DNA from: Clostridium scatologenes
Lineage (GTDB): Bacteria > Bacillota > Clostridia > Clostridiales > Clostridiaceae
Assembly (NCBI RefSeq): GCF_000968375.1
Contig: NZ_CP009933.1
Location: 4,464,001-4,528,000, forward strand
DNA length: 64,000 nucleotides
Reading direction: 5' to 3'
Numbering within the stretch: position 1 is the stretch's first letter; each line of letters starts with the position of its first letter. Below are positions 44,418 through 52,131 of this stretch, piece after piece. Made by a program: the position numbers and the translations under genes. The notes beneath the pieces are model-generated. The model searched no databases, had not been told where the DNA came from, and was given only the letters and a program-made list of their open reading frames with translations.

Positions 44418-45617
44418 TTAAGATAGCAGTCTATCTAAATCTATTATTCCAGCTCCTTGAAGCCATTTAGGCATTTCTAAAAGGTTACAGCATGTTTTTA
44501 TAAGAGAAACTGAATCTTTAAAAGTTAAATTAGGATTGTTTTCGTATAATAGAGCACAAATGCCACTTATATAAGCAGCTGCACAGGATGTGCCAGTATA
44601 GCAAGTGTAAGGAGTCTCTAAAGATTGAGGATATATTTTTGCTCCATTTCTTTCCGATATATAATTTTTATTCGTATTTAATGAGCATATATTTACAGCA
44701 GCTGCGCATATATCAGGTTTTTCTAGTTTAGAAAATGGTCCACTAGATGAATATTTGTATGGTTTAAAGTTATGTTTAGTGGTATCTAATCCGCCTACAG
44801 TAATACAGTTATCTAGAGTGGCAATACCTGAAATACTGCATTCTGAATTACCATTGTGACCTGATGGAACTACGATTGTTAAATTATAATTATTAGATGC
44901 TATCTTAAAAAGTTGTTCAAATAAGGAAAGCTTGAAATAATCATTTGAGATTAGTTCAAATGGAAGGCATATTACTTTTATGTTATATTCTTCACTTTCA
45001 GAAATAATAGTTGCTATAGAAAATAATATATCAGATATATAACCTTTACCTAGGCTATTAAAAGCTTTCATGCAATATAAATGGGAATTTTCAGCTATTC
45101 CCCTATTAACACCTTTTGATAGATAACCACTGCCAGATATTATACCACTCATGAAAGTTCCATGTCCATTATCATCATATGGATAACTATAGTTATTTAA
45201 GAGATCTGTGAATTTTTTAATTTTATTACTAGGTGTCAACAAATCAGTATGAGGATAAACACCACTATCAATTAATCCTATACCTATATTCTTACCAGTT
45301 AATTTACACTTTTTCCCAAATGATATTTTATTAGAAGAAGCTATGTCATTACCACACAATAGAGCATAGTCATCAAAAGTTACATAATCTACTTCAGGAT
45401 ATTCTATAATTCTCTCTATAGCATTAGATGAGAGAATAGTAGAAATACAATTGATGTAAGGAATAGAGTGAATTAAGTTTCCTTTATATGTTCTTATTTT
45501 CTTTTCAATAACCTCTGGTAGAGATTTGCAATGTATTATAATTCTATAATTTTTATAATGTTTATTGGTTATGGCAATTTTTAGGTTTTTATCTAATTTA
45601 TTTTTTATAGAAAACAT
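44418..45617 (-). CDS. S8 subtilisin-like serine peptidase, apparently intracellular
   Basis: A 399-residue S8 protease with the catalytic triad Asp117 (GLIDSGVYPH), His152 (NGHGTFMSG) and Ser344 (GTSCAAAYISG), and the oxyanion Asn255 (SGHNGN). Residues 1-85 look like an inhibitor-type propeptide domain. There is no signal peptide and a dozen cysteines are scattered through it, which suggests a reducing, intracellular site of action. TAAGGAG lies before the ATG. The substrate is unknown; sporulation or intracellular turnover is possible. Confidence 0.9.
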   Translation of the reverse strand: MFSIKNKLDKNLKIAITNKHYKNYRIIIHCKSLPEVIEKKIRTYKGNLIHSIPYINCISTILSSNAIERIIEYPEVDYVTFDDYALLCGNDIASSNKISFGKKCKLTGKNIGIGLIDSGVYPHTDLLTPSNKIKKFTDLLNNYSYPYDDNGHGTFMSGIISGSGYLSKGVNRGIAENSHLYCMKAFNSLGKGYISDILFSIATIISESEEYNIKVICLPFELISNDYFKLSLFEQLFKIASNNYNLTIVVPSGHNGNSECSISGIATLDNCITVGGLDTTKHNFKPYKYSSSGPFSKLEKPDICAAAVNICSLNTNKNYISERNGAKIYPQSLETPYTCYTGTSCAAAYISGICALLYENNPNLTFKDSVSLIKTCCNLLEMPKWLQGAGIIDLDRLLS

Positions 45618-45711
45618 TTAAAGCTCCTTAAAAATTAATTCCATATATATATTATAATGTTAATATTAAATATGTGTGCTTAAGAATAATTAATTTTTAG
45701 GAGCATATGTG

Positions 45712-46605
45712 CTAATCAAATTTAAAGTAGTTTTTACATAAATTAAAGAAAGCTTTAGATGTTGGAGTAAGTGTCCTTTTAGAACTTAATATTAAATAAA
45801 TATATCTTTTTAAACATAAATTTTCTATAGAAGTTTCTTTTATAAGTCCATAGGATATGTAATCTCTAAACACTTGACTAGATACTACAGATATACCTAA
45901 ACCTTGCTTAACAAATTGAAGTAAGCTATCTAAATTATTGACTTCAAAGCATATCTCCATGGTAGATGTATCAAATTCTTGTTTTTGTAGAGCATCTTCA
46001 AAGGTTTTTCTTGTAGCAGAACCTTCTTCTCTTAAAACAAATGGATACTTTAACAGTTCTTCTATTTTCATAGAACTTGGTAAGTTAAATTCTGGTGATG
46101 ATATTACGATCAAATCATCTTCAATTAGTTTATAGCTTTTAATTTTTTCATCATTAACTAACTCACCAATAATGCCTAATTCACAGTCAAATCTAATAAT
46201 ATTTTCAATTATTTCTCTAGAACTTCTTTCCATTACATCAAAAGAGACTTCAGGATATAAAGTGTGAAATTTCTTTATTAAAATAGGTACTATTGTATTA
46301 CAAGGAGTAGTACTAGAGGCTAATTTAAGTTTTCCACTGACTGTTTCATTAAATTTGGCTAGATTAGAAATAGCTTTATCACGTGCATTTAAAATGTCTA
46401 TAGCATAATTTAGAAACGAGCTTCCAGCTGGTGTTAAAAGTACTTCTTTTGAAGTTCTATCAAAAAGCTGTATTTTAAGTTGCTTTTCTAAACTAGATAT
46501 ATGTGAACTAATAGCAGGTTGTGATAAAAAACAAGCATTTGCAGCTTTAGAGAAGCTTTTAAATTTTGCCACATTTATGAAAGCTTCTATTTGTTTAAAA
46601 TCCAT
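45712..46605 (-). CDS. LysR-family transcriptional regulator
   Basis: A 297-residue LTTR. The N-terminal helix-turn-helix is MDFKQIEAFINVAKFKSFSKAANACFLSQPAISSHISSLEKQL in order, followed by LFDRTSKEVLLTPAG, then a two-lobed effector domain with GKLKLASSTTP and GIISVVSSQVF-like segments. It resembles CysB/CysL/YeiE-type regulators, but the ligand is unknown. GGGGGGAT precedes the ATG. A perfect 12-bp inverted repeat lies 67-97 bp upstream. Confidence 0.92.
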   Translation of the reverse strand: MDFKQIEAFINVAKFKSFSKAANACFLSQPAISSHISSLEKQLKIQLFDRTSKEVLLTPAGSSFLNYAIDILNARDKAISNLAKFNETVSGKLKLASSTTPCNTIVPILIKKFHTLYPEVSFDVMERSSREIIENIIRFDCELGIIGELVNDEKIKSYKLIEDDLIVISSPEFNLPSSMKIEELLKYPFVLREEGSATRKTFEDALQKQEFDTSTMEICFEVNNLDSLLQFVKQGLGISVVSSQVFRDYISYGLIKETSIENLCLKRYIYLILSSKRTLTPTSKAFFNLCKNYFKFD

Positions 46606-46671
46606 ATAGATTATCCCCCCGTAATAGTGTTGTCTTAATATAATAATATTGAGTAAGATTTATTGATTAGT

Positions 46672-46702
46672 ATATAATGTATAACCACAATATACATTAT
46701 AT
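46672..46702. promoter_or_regulatory. Palindrome upstream of the LysR gene
   Basis: Perfect 12-bp arms ATATAATGTATA (46672-46683) and TATACATTATAT (46691-46702) with a 7-bp centre. It is a candidate LysR-type autoregulatory site. No T run follows on either strand, so it is not a clear terminator. Confidence 0.45.
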
Positions 46703-46730
46703 CGTTATATTCCATTTAAGTCTAATATAT

Positions 46731-47162
46731 TTAGCCTTTCCATTTAAATATTATAATACCTAAGATCATTATACAGATTCCAATTATTTTAGTGATGTGA
46801 AATTTAACTTGAGTTGCACCAAAAAATCCAAAAGCATCGATTAAAGCAGCAGCGGTTAATTGAGCTACTAATATTGTTGCAATGGAGTAAGTAGCGCCTA
46901 AACTTGCAATACCCTTCATTACGGTGAAAGTAATAATAACTCCAAGAAAACCACCTAATAAGTATATTTTATTGCAGTACTTTATGTTGCTAAGGCTTCC
47001 ATTACCTAAAAGAAACAAAGTAATTAAAGTTAAAGCAAAACCTGTGCCTTGAACTATAGCATTTGTTTCCCATAATCCTATTTTTTCTCCGAGTCTTGTA
47101 TTGAAAACTCCTTGAAGACTCATAGATATACCTGCTATTATTGAAAATATTATACCTAGCAT
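46731..47162 (-). CDS. YdcZ/DUF606-type small DMT transporter
   Basis: A 143-residue membrane protein with five hydrophobic segments, starting MLGIIFSIIAGISMSLQGVFNTRLGEKIG and containing GGFLGVIITFTVMKGIASLGATYSIATILVAQLTAAALIDAFGFFG. This is the half-size YdcZ family of the drug/metabolite transporter superfamily, which works as a dimer. Usually two copies lie in tandem; only one is here. GGATGGTGAT precedes the ATG. Confidence 0.85.
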   Translation of the reverse strand: MLGIIFSIIAGISMSLQGVFNTRLGEKIGLWETNAIVQGTGFALTLITLFLLGNGSLSNIKYCNKIYLLGGFLGVIITFTVMKGIASLGATYSIATILVAQLTAAALIDAFGFFGATQVKFHITKIIGICIMILGIIIFKWKG

Positions 47163-47185
47163 TTTAAAATCACCATCCTAAAATT

Positions 47186-47228
47186 ATTTTAACCATAATT
47201 AATTAGTATTATTAATTATGGTTAAAAT
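47186..47228. repeat. 18-bp perfect inverted repeat
   Basis: Arms ATTTTAACCATAATTAAT (47186-47203) and ATTAATTATGGTTAAAAT (47211-47228) with a 7-bp centre, between the dUTPase end and the transporter start on the minus strand. Confidence 0.75.
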
Positions 47229-47230
47229 AA

Positions 47231-47255
47231 AAGACCTATAATAGTTATAGGCCTT
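47231..47255 (-). terminator. Terminator of the dUTPase gene
   Basis: On the minus strand, CCTATAA-CTA-TTATAGG followed by TCTTTTATTTT, 12 bp beyond the stop at 47268. Confidence 0.65.
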
Positions 47256-47267
47256 AATAGAGTTATA

Positions 47268-47756
47268 TTAATATCCTTCATCTTGTCGTTTATGATTAAT
47301 AGAATTTTTAATAAGGTAAGCATTTTCTATGTCTTCTATGTTAAAATCAAGGCTTTTTCCTAGAGCAAGAAAGTCTTCAAATAAAGTTATGTAATTATCT
47401 TTAGAAGAACAAATGAAAAAATCATTTATATCTACATAGAGATTTAAAAATTGAGCAATTATATCATATTGAGAGTCTTTAACATCTATCTTGTTTATAT
47501 TTTCAAAGTTTTTTTCTAATCCTAAGCTTAGTATGAAATGAAGACAATCAACAAATTCTTCTAAAATAATACTCCTATCTGAGGCTGATTTAGAGCTCCA
47601 ATATTTAAAACATTTAGTTTCATTAGCAAGTTCTGCAAGTTCTACTTGAAGTGCTAATACTTTTTTGGACAACAAAGAAGTTTGACTAAGGTCATGTTCT
47701 TTTTCTATACGTTCATTTAGATTTTGTTGTAAGTGAAATAATTTTTCCAGATTCAT
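47268..47756 (-). CDS. Dimeric dUTPase (MazG-like fold)
   Basis: A 162-residue all-alpha dUTP diphosphatase that keeps uracil out of DNA and supplies dUMP. It begins NLEKLFHLQQNLNERIEKEH and shows LALQVELAELANETKCFKYW (metal-binding ExxE) and EEFVDCLHFILSLGLE (ExxD), the dUTPase_2 pattern. The frame opens at ATG 47777, but family members start at the second ATG (47756), 9 bp after AAAGGCGG. Confidence 0.9.
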   Translation of the reverse strand: MNLEKLFHLQQNLNERIEKEHDLSQTSLLSKKVLALQVELAELANETKCFKYWSSKSASDRSIILEEFVDCLHFILSLGLEKNFENINKIDVKDSQYDIIAQFLNLYVDINDFFICSSKDNYITLFEDFLALGKSLDFNIEDIENAYLIKNSINHKRQDEGY

Positions 47757-48146
47757 ATAATAAGGCCGCCTTTCCATATCCTTATAATTATAATTAAGTA
47801 TAATAACATTAAGTTACCTTTAGATAAATACTTCCTACTTATATATTTTATCGAAAATTAGTAAATATTGAAATGACCAGCAAACGGTTACATGAAATTT
47901 TTTTTTAATTGTTAAAAAAATTTGATTTTTTATGATAATTAGAGTTAACATTCAAATAAAATGAAAGAGAGAGCTGCCTAATTTATACAGAAAACTCTCT
48001 CTTTAAACTTAATTATATATTAAATTTCATTTTATTTAACTTTTATATTATTGATAAAAATTTTATAAGGAAAATTCACTTTTAGTTCTTTAACAAATCG
48101 TATTTTAGTAATAATAAGTTATCTTGTTTTTATTCAAAGTTGAGCT
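47757..48146. other. Intergenic region with nested inverted repeats
   Basis: 390 bp between two minus-strand genes, without a gene. It holds the dUTPase promoter region and a nested hairpin at 47954-48037: outer 13-bp arms AAATAAAATGAAA (47954-47966)/TTTCATTTTATTT (48025-48037) and inner 10-bp arms AAAGAGAGAG (47964-47973)/CTCTCTCTTT (47995-48004). The inner hairpin may terminate the asnS transcript. Confidence 0.6.
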
Positions 48147-48392
48147 TTATTTTCTTGTTATGGCAGATTTAACATTGACACCCTCAATTTTGCCTAATTT
48201 ACCAGTCATAGCACTTATACTATCTGATGTACCATCAACAATTAATGATATAACTGATATGTTTTTTTCCTTGTATGGAATTCCCATTCTTCCAACAATT
48301 ATACTTGCAAAAGAATGAAGAATGCTATTAACTTTTGATGAATTTTCAAGATCTTCTACAACTATACCCACAACACCAATTCTTTTTTCCAT
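48147..48392 (-). CDS. TM1266-type ACT-like putative regulator of the iron-only hydrogenase system
   Basis: An 81-residue single ACT-like domain: EKRIGVVGIVVEDLENSSKVNSIL, GRMGIPYKEKNISVISLIVDG, DSISAMTGKLGKIEGVNVKSA. It matches the TM1266 family, small NikR-C-like proteins often near hydrogenase maturation genes. None of those lie here; it follows asnS by 20 bp and is cotranscribed with it. CGGAGG precedes the ATG. Confidence 0.82.
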   Translation of the reverse strand: MEKRIGVVGIVVEDLENSSKVNSILHSFASIIVGRMGIPYKEKNISVISLIVDGTSDSISAMTGKLGKIEGVNVKSAITRK

Positions 48393-48412
48393 ACTTATTA
48401 CCTCCGAGGTTA

Positions 48413-49804
48413 TTAAAACTCAGCAGAACCTGTTGTTCTTGGAAATGGTATTACATCTCTTATATTGGTCATTCCAGTTATATACATTAAAATTCTTTCA
48501 AATCCTAAACCAAAACCTGAGTGCTTTGTTTCTCCATATTTTCTTAATTCAAGATACCACCAGTAGTCTTCCTTTTTAAGTCCCATTTCATCAATTCTTT
48601 TTTCTAATATAGCCAATCTTTCCTCTCTTTGACTTCCACCTACTATTTCACCAACACCAGGTACAAGTAAGTCAGCAGCAGCAACTGTTTTTCCATCTTC
48701 ATTTGCTCTCATATAAAATGCCTTTATATCCTTTGGATAATCTGTTACAAATATAGGCTTCTTAAATACTTTTTCAGTTAAATATCTTTCGTGTTCAGTT
48801 TGAAGGTCGATTCCCCATTCTACTGGGTATTGGAATTCATGGCCAGATTTTTTCAATATGTCTACAGCTTCTGTATATGAAATTCTACCAAAGTCTGAGT
48901 TTGCAACATTATCTAATCTATCAAACAATCCTTTATCAATAAATGAGTTGAAGAACTCCATTTCTTCAGGTGCGTTTTCAAGAACATATTTTATTATGTA
49001 CTTAACTAAGTCTTCAGCTATATCCATATAATCCTTTAATTCAGCAAAGGCCATTTCAGGCTCTATCATCCAGAATTCAGCAGCATGTCTTGCTGTATTT
49101 GAATTTTCAGCTCTAAATGTTGGACCGAAAGTGTAAACATTTCTAAATGCAAGAGCAAAAGTTTCTGCAGATAATTGACCACTTACTGTAAGATTTGTTT
49201 CTTTTCCAAAGAAATCTTTTGAATAATCTACTTTGCCATTTTCATCTTTTGGTACATTTTCTAAATCTAATGTGGTTAATCTAAACATTTCTCCAGCACC
49301 TTCACAGTCGCTGCCAGTTATTAATGGTGTATTAGCGTATACGAAGCCTTTTTCTTGAAAGAACTTGTGAACAGCAAATGCAGCTATAGAACGAACTCTA
49401 AATACTGCTGAAAAAGTATTACTTCTAGGTCTTAAATGAGCTATAGTTCTTAAATACTCAAGTGAGTGTCTTTTCTTTTGTAATGGATAATCTGAGGAAG
49501 ATTTTCCTTCTAGAACTATTTTAATAGCTTTTATTTCAAAAGGTTGTTTTGATCCAGGTGTAAGTACTACAGTTCCTTCAACTGACAAAGAAGAACTAAT
49601 AGCAACTTTTGTTATATCTTTAAAGTTTTCAAGACTGTCATCAAAAACTATTTGGATATTCTTAAAAAATGTTCCATCATTTATTTCTATGAAACCAAAT
49701 GATTTAGAATCTCTTACAGTCCTTACCCAACCAGATATTTTCACAGATTTATTGGCAAATTTTTCTGTTTCCCTATATAAGGATTTTACTAATGTTAATT
49801 TCAT
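48413..49804 (-). CDS. asnS: Asparaginyl-tRNA synthetase
   Basis: A 463-residue class II synthetase. The N-terminal OB-fold anticodon-binding domain (about 15-110) has VKISGWVRTVRDSKSFGFIEINDG. The catalytic core has FVYANTPLITGSDCEGAGEMF, GPTFRAENSNTARHAAEFWMIEPEMAF (motif 2) and GFGLGFERILMYITGMTNIRDVIPFPR (motif 3), each in the class IIb pattern. The second lobe favours Asn over Asp. AGGAGGAAT precedes the ATG. A T-box leader controls it. Confidence 0.97.
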   Translation of the reverse strand: MKLTLVKSLYRETEKFANKSVKISGWVRTVRDSKSFGFIEINDGTFFKNIQIVFDDSLENFKDITKVAISSSLSVEGTVVLTPGSKQPFEIKAIKIVLEGKSSSDYPLQKKRHSLEYLRTIAHLRPRSNTFSAVFRVRSIAAFAVHKFFQEKGFVYANTPLITGSDCEGAGEMFRLTTLDLENVPKDENGKVDYSKDFFGKETNLTVSGQLSAETFALAFRNVYTFGPTFRAENSNTARHAAEFWMIEPEMAFAELKDYMDIAEDLVKYIIKYVLENAPEEMEFFNSFIDKGLFDRLDNVANSDFGRISYTEAVDILKKSGHEFQYPVEWGIDLQTEHERYLTEKVFKKPIFVTDYPKDIKAFYMRANEDGKTVAAADLLVPGVGEIVGGSQREERLAILEKRIDEMGLKKEDYWWYLELRKYGETKHSGFGLGFERILMYITGMTNIRDVIPFPRTTGSAEF

Positions 49805-49860
49805 AAATTAAATTCCTCCTAAAAATATAAAATTTAATTATTATTTAAATAAATACACAT

Positions 49861-50120
49861 AAAAAACCTTCCATCCATAAAGGGACGAAAGGCTTCAATT
49901 TAGCAGTAACACCTAATTTGTCAAAAATGACTAACTTAAACAGTAAGGAAAATTTCTTTACTTACCAGTAGTAAGGCATTGACTACTTCTAAGCCTACTA
50001 TCCAATGAGGAGTTAGATCAGAAACTTAAGGTTGTTATTAAATGTAAACTAAATATTTATGATTTAACTTAATAAATTACTAAAAATAAAGTTTACATTT
50101 GCTAGTCTCGTCATTACTTT
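49861..50120 (-). ncRNA. T-box leader upstream of asnS
   Basis: A 260-nt minus-strand leader. The transcript opens with AATGACGAG (pairing CTCCTCATT downstream) and the 11-bp stem AAATGTAAACT/AGTTTACATTT, as in T-box Stem I. AAC (Asn) triplets occur on the 3' side, giving candidate specifiers. Stem III is TAAGTAAAGAAA/TTTTCCTTACT. The terminator is CCTTTCGTCC/GGATGGAAGG followed by T6, in the usual T-box context. The T-box itself is divergent: AGGTGTTACTGC (49914-49903) instead of AGGGTGGNACCGCG. Confidence 0.75.
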
Positions 50121-50142
50121 TTATTATACACTTTATCCTAAA

Positions 50143-50171
50143 ATTATAATATCTATACAATTATATGTCAA
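50143..50171 (-). promoter_or_regulatory. Promoter of asnS
   Basis: Consensus TTGACA (50171-50166), a 17-bp spacer and TATAAT (50148-50143) on the minus strand, about 25 bp before the T-box leader. Confidence 0.9.
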
Positions 50172-50202
50172 CGTTTATATTTTGAAGGCCTAAGGTGGTA
50201 TT

Positions 50203-50318
50203 GTATCTATAGTGTAGATACAGTGTAGATATAATATAGGCTTATACAAATATTTTTTACAATATTTGTATAAAAAGTAATTGATTTGCATCTACATTTA
50301 GAGTACAATGTAGATACG
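50203..50318 (+). promoter_or_regulatory. parC-like centromere and promoter of parMR
   Basis: Five copies of a TGTAGATA element. AGTGTAGATA occurs at 50211-50220 and 50222-50231 (11-bp phasing). An inverted GTATCTAT lies at 50203-50210. ATCTACATT (50290-50298) and AATGTAGAT (50307-50315) form an inverted pair. A perfect 13-bp inverted repeat (TTATACAAATATT, 50242-50254; complement 50261-50273) lies between the two clusters. The promoter TTGATT (50281-50286)-17-TACAAT (50304-50309) is overlapped by the last pair. This is the expected layout of a ParR-bound centromere that also represses its own operon. Confidence 0.72.
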
Positions 50319-50343
50319 AAAATAATTTAGAGGAGTGATCAAA

Positions 50344-51324
50344 ATGGCTGAATATATAATGGCATTAGATGCTGGAAAATATGCTGTTAAGGCTATTGGC
50401 AGAAATTCTAAGGGGTTAACTTCTGATATAAAGAAGGTGAACATTAGAACTAAGATATACGAGCTAAAAAATGGATATATAGATGCAGAGGGAAAATCAT
50501 ATAAGGTAGTGTTTAATGGTGAAGAGTTGATTGTAGGTGAACAAGGTGAAACAAAAAGTTATGAAACATCAAAAACGTTGTTCATACATAAGGTATGTAC
50601 TTATACAGCAATTACTCAATTTTTAGAACCTGATACTAAGGATAATAAAATAAGTATGGTTCTTGCATGTCCCATAAGTGTGCTAAAGGTTGAAAAGGCT
50701 AAACAAGAATATAAAGATTTCATAAAGAGCAGCGGAATTATAGAAATAAATGTAGATGATAAGGATTATAGTTTTGAAATTTCAAATGTAATGATAAAGG
50801 CTGAAGGATCTGGAATAGTTTATTTATCTCCTCATTTATTTAAAAATAAAAAAATAGGAGTAGTTGATTTTGGAGGATTAAATTTTACATTTTCTCTTTA
50901 TACTGATGGTATTTGTATGTCGCCTTCATCTGATCGCTTTGTAGAGGAGTTTGGTGCAATAAAACTAATCAATTATGTAGCCGATGATTTAACAGGTTAT
51001 AAGAGAGGTAATATAGTTAAATTCGAGGTGGCAGAAAGAGCACTTAATGTTGGATATTTATCTAACTTTGGACAGATAGATAAGGGAAGCCAAGAAGTTA
51101 TTGAAGAGAGTAAAAATCGTTTTTTTGATGAAGCTTGTGATCAGATTAGCAGGCATGGGTTTCGTATTGAAGAGTTAGATGGTTTAGTATTTATAGGTGG
51201 TACTACCCAAAAGTTAGTTGAAGCCATAACAAAGAAAATTCCTAATTCATTCATAACAGCTGATCCACAATGGTCAACCGTAGAAGGTTTATATAAAGTG
51301 GCATATAAGAAATATATTACCTAG
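50344..51324 (+). CDS. parM: ParM-type actin-like plasmid-segregation ATPase
   Basis: A 326-residue actin-fold filament protein of plasmid type II partition systems (ParM/Alp/AlfA). The phosphate-1 loop is MALDAGKYAVKAIG (6-19), phosphate-2 is GVVDFGGLNFTF with Asp175, and the adenosine motif is FIGGTTQKLVEAI (284-296). It would polymerise with ATP and push ParR-bound DNA copies apart. An in-frame GTG at 50335 lies inside the AGGAG site, so ATG 50344 is chosen. parR follows 22 bp later. It is unusual on what otherwise looks like core chromosome. Confidence 0.85.
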   Translation: MAEYIMALDAGKYAVKAIGRNSKGLTSDIKKVNIRTKIYELKNGYIDAEGKSYKVVFNGEELIVGEQGETKSYETSKTLFIHKVCTYTAITQFLEPDTKDNKISMVLACPISVLKVEKAKQEYKDFIKSSGIIEINVDDKDYSFEISNVMIKAEGSGIVYLSPHLFKNKKIGVVDFGGLNFTFSLYTDGICMSPSSDRFVEEFGAIKLINYVADDLTGYKRGNIVKFEVAERALNVGYLSNFGQIDKGSQEVIEESKNRFFDEACDQISRHGFRIEELDGLVFIGGTTQKLVEAITKKIPNSFITADPQWSTVEGLYKVAYKKYIT

Positions 51325-51346
51325 GGAATAATAGGGGGGATATATT

Positions 51347-51706
51347 ATGGCAAAGCGACCTGGATCATTGGTCTTAACATTTTCCAAGAAAAACATGGAT
51401 ATAAGGAGATTACTAGAAAATAAAAAGCTTAATAATGAAAGTTTTGTAGCAACTGATTATATTTGTGAATCTATAAGATTTTATGAAAAATATAAGGATT
51501 CTACTGGAAGCAATAATTTAGAATCTATAAAAAAGTTAATAGATGACAGACTGAAAAAGTTCATTCAAGCTAATAGTACGGTGACACTTGGATTGGCAGA
51601 AACCAAAAACGATGTAGAAAACAAGACAATGATTATGAATGAAATAAAAACCAATATAAGTACTTTAGAGAGCGATTTAGATGATATACCTATTGATGAG
51701 GATTAA
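51347..51706 (+). CDS. parR: ParR-like centromere-binding adaptor
   Basis: A 119-residue protein with a likely ribbon-helix-helix fold at the N-terminus: KRPGSLVLTFSKKNMDIRRLLENKKLNNESFVATDYICESIRFYEKY in order, where the beta strand is followed by two helices. A charged C-terminal tail (about 95-119) ends in the acidic DDIPIDED, which may contact ParM filaments. Position right behind parM and the tandem repeats before parM support the adaptor role. GGGGGGAT precedes the ATG. Identification rests on context and pattern. Confidence 0.72.
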   Translation: MAKRPGSLVLTFSKKNMDIRRLLENKKLNNESFVATDYICESIRFYEKYKDSTGSNNLESIKKLIDDRLKKFIQANSTVTLGLAETKNDVENKTMIMNEIKTNISTLESDLDDIPIDED

Positions 51707-51838
51707 ACAATTCAAATAAAAGGTTCAATATTAATTAGGATAGGGTTTACCGTAAGAAGTATGACGTAGACTTTTTCTAAATCGCTACATTAAAATTTAC
51801 TATTTCTTTTTTATTTTGGGCAGAATTTACCAAAATTT
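51707..51838. other. Non-coding stretch after parR
   Basis: About 130 bp without a recognisable gene, terminator or repeat; it leads into the promoter/operator at 51841. Confidence 0.4.
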
Positions 51839-51840
51839 AT

Positions 51841-51879
51841 TTGACTAACTTTATGCTATAGTGTAAAATTACACTATAG
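51841..51879 (+). promoter_or_regulatory. Promoter overlapped by a palindromic operator
   Basis: TTGACT (51841-51846), a 17-bp spacer and TAAAAT (51864-51869). A perfect palindrome CTATAGTGTAA (51856-51866)/TTACACTATAG (51869-51879), 2-bp centre, covers the -10. It precedes the decayed HTH gene and looks like its self-repression site. Confidence 0.7.
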
Positions 51880-51938
51880 TATAATTAATTACAATATACG
51901 GATAATCATACTCTAAAAGTAATATTAATGAAAGGGCT

Positions 51939-52067
51939 ATTATAACAAAAGAAGAGTTTATAGAAATAGTAGATTCAAAAATCAAGCTTATAATAAATAA
52001 AAGTGATTACACACAAGACAAAATAGCAGGTATGTTTCTTTTTTCACTATATATAAAGAGAGGCTAA
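51939..52067 (+). pseudogene. Truncated XRE/Cro-type HTH regulator remnant
   Basis: The frame reads I-I-T-K-E-E-F-I-E-I-V-D-S-K-I-K-L-I, then NKSDYTQDKIAGMF and a short unrelated tail before TAA 52065-52067. ITKEEF...DYTQDKIA is how a family of XRE-type repressors begins, just before the recognition helix. The start codon is ATT where ATG is expected after AAAGGG, and the protein breaks off after about 32 residues. It appears dead; the promoter and operator upstream are intact. Confidence 0.55.
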
Positions 52068-52131
52068 GTGAACTTAGTTAACGATTGCAATTTTATATGA
52101 TTTATATAATTAAATGAAAGGAGTATATAGA

